This document shows positions 12,326-12,594 of a stretch of 12,594 bases of DNA, piece after piece. The stretch's first letter is position 1. Each line of letters opens with the position of its first letter. A program made the translations under genes and the position numbers. Under the pieces are notes generated by a model. It saw only the letters and a list, made by a program, of their open reading frames with translations. It was not told the origin of the DNA and ran no database searches. This DNA comes from Candidatus Bathyarchaeota archaeon. GTDB taxonomy: Archaea; Thermoproteota; Bathyarchaeia; Bathyarchaeales; DTEX01. The DNA lies in contig JAGGUU010000156.1 of NCBI GenBank assembly GCA_021158305.1, positions 1 through 12,594 of the forward strand. Reading direction: 5' to 3'.

Positions 12326-12594
12326 CTAGAGCAGTAGAAGTTCTGCTTCTCTGAGCGTGCCCTTCACCGGGTCTACCTCCAGCCCGAAGGCTTCTAAAGC
12401 TGTCACTCCAAGCACTGTTATGTCCTCTTCCTCGCCCAAAATCACGGTAACCGTACGCCTCTTCCCCATAAGCTCAATCCCAACTTCTCCTATATCCCTC
12501 TCGATGTACCCACCGAAGGCCCTAAACTTCCTCCTTTCCAGGGGTTTAACCTCCAACTTCTCAAGTATCTTCCGTGGAATAACGCTGTACATGG
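12326..12594 (-). CDS. Retropepsin-like aspartic protease (partial, N-terminus missing)
   Basis: Only the C-terminal part of about 88-89 residues is in the window; the first codons lie beyond 12594. The visible YSVIPRKILEKLEVKPLERR follows the family pattern after the catalytic D-T/S-G-A motif (DSGA-x-YSVIP...), then RKFRAFGGYIERDIGEVGIE, and VLGVTALEAFGLEVDP with the conserved G-V-x-x-L-E-x-x-G-L-x-V-D-P ending of clan AA archaeal retropepsin-like proteins. The catalytic Asp itself is off the edge. These small enzymes work as homodimers, each giving one Asp. The reading frame stays open to the edge, so the ATG at 12590-12592 is probably internal. It is on the same strand as the pilin-like and regulator genes but a T-rich repeat tract separates them. 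Confidence 0.75.
   Translation of the reverse strand, partial: MYSVIPRKILEKLEVKPLERRKFRAFGGYIERDIGEVGIELMGKRRTVTVILGEEEDITVLGVTALEAFGLEVDPVKGTLREAELLLL

Noticed and set aside
1..12594. tRNA, rRNA, CRISPR array or insertion sequence
   Set aside because: I looked for T-loop motifs, spaced repeats and transposase-like frames and found none.

Overview
The window looks archaeal, most likely from the Bathyarchaeia or a related TACK/Thermoproteota lineage (inference, no marker gene present). The support is: TATA boxes such as CTTAAATA or TTTAAATA about 30-50 bases before many genes; Shine-Dalgarno sites of the GGAGG and GGTGAT type; TTG starts; a KaiC-like ATPase paired with its partner regulator; ribbon-helix-helix regulators; and a pilin-like class III signal. 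No tRNA, rRNA, CRISPR array or insertion sequence is visible.

Region 1 (1-4754, all minus strand) is a complete-looking branched-chain amino-acid type (HAAT) ABC importer. It reads, in transcription order, a small two-helix membrane protein, permease LivH, permease LivM, the membrane-anchored binding protein LivK, ATPase LivG and the first 30 codons of ATPase LivF, which runs off the left edge. The real substrate cannot be read from the sequence. T-rich tracts, a perfect palindrome and candidate promoters inside the cluster suggest that its genes are not all made at one level.

Region 2 (4755-6590) holds one Gfo/Idh/MocA dehydrogenase on the plus strand between two stretches of almost 400 bases with no convincing gene. 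Both stretches carry a similar small hairpin-forming block.

Region 3 (6591-9036, plus strand) has a metallo-beta-lactamase-fold hydrolase with an altered metal motif, then a KaiC/RadA-type ATPase followed 13 bases later by a helix-turn-helix protein of the kind that accompanies it. The latter two are probably a signalling or regulatory pair.

Region 4 (9106-11313) has a DUF2961/GH172 glycosidase and, divergent from it, a rhomboid intramembrane protease fused to a C-terminal Hsp20 (alpha-crystallin) domain. This fusion is the most unusual gene in the window.

Region 5 (11310-12594, minus strand) has a winged-helix plus ribbon-helix-helix protein whose stop overlaps the rhomboid stop, a 60-residue ribbon-helix-helix protein, a previously unlisted 53-codon pilin-like gene with its own promoter, and a retropepsin-like protease cut by the right edge before its active-site Asp.
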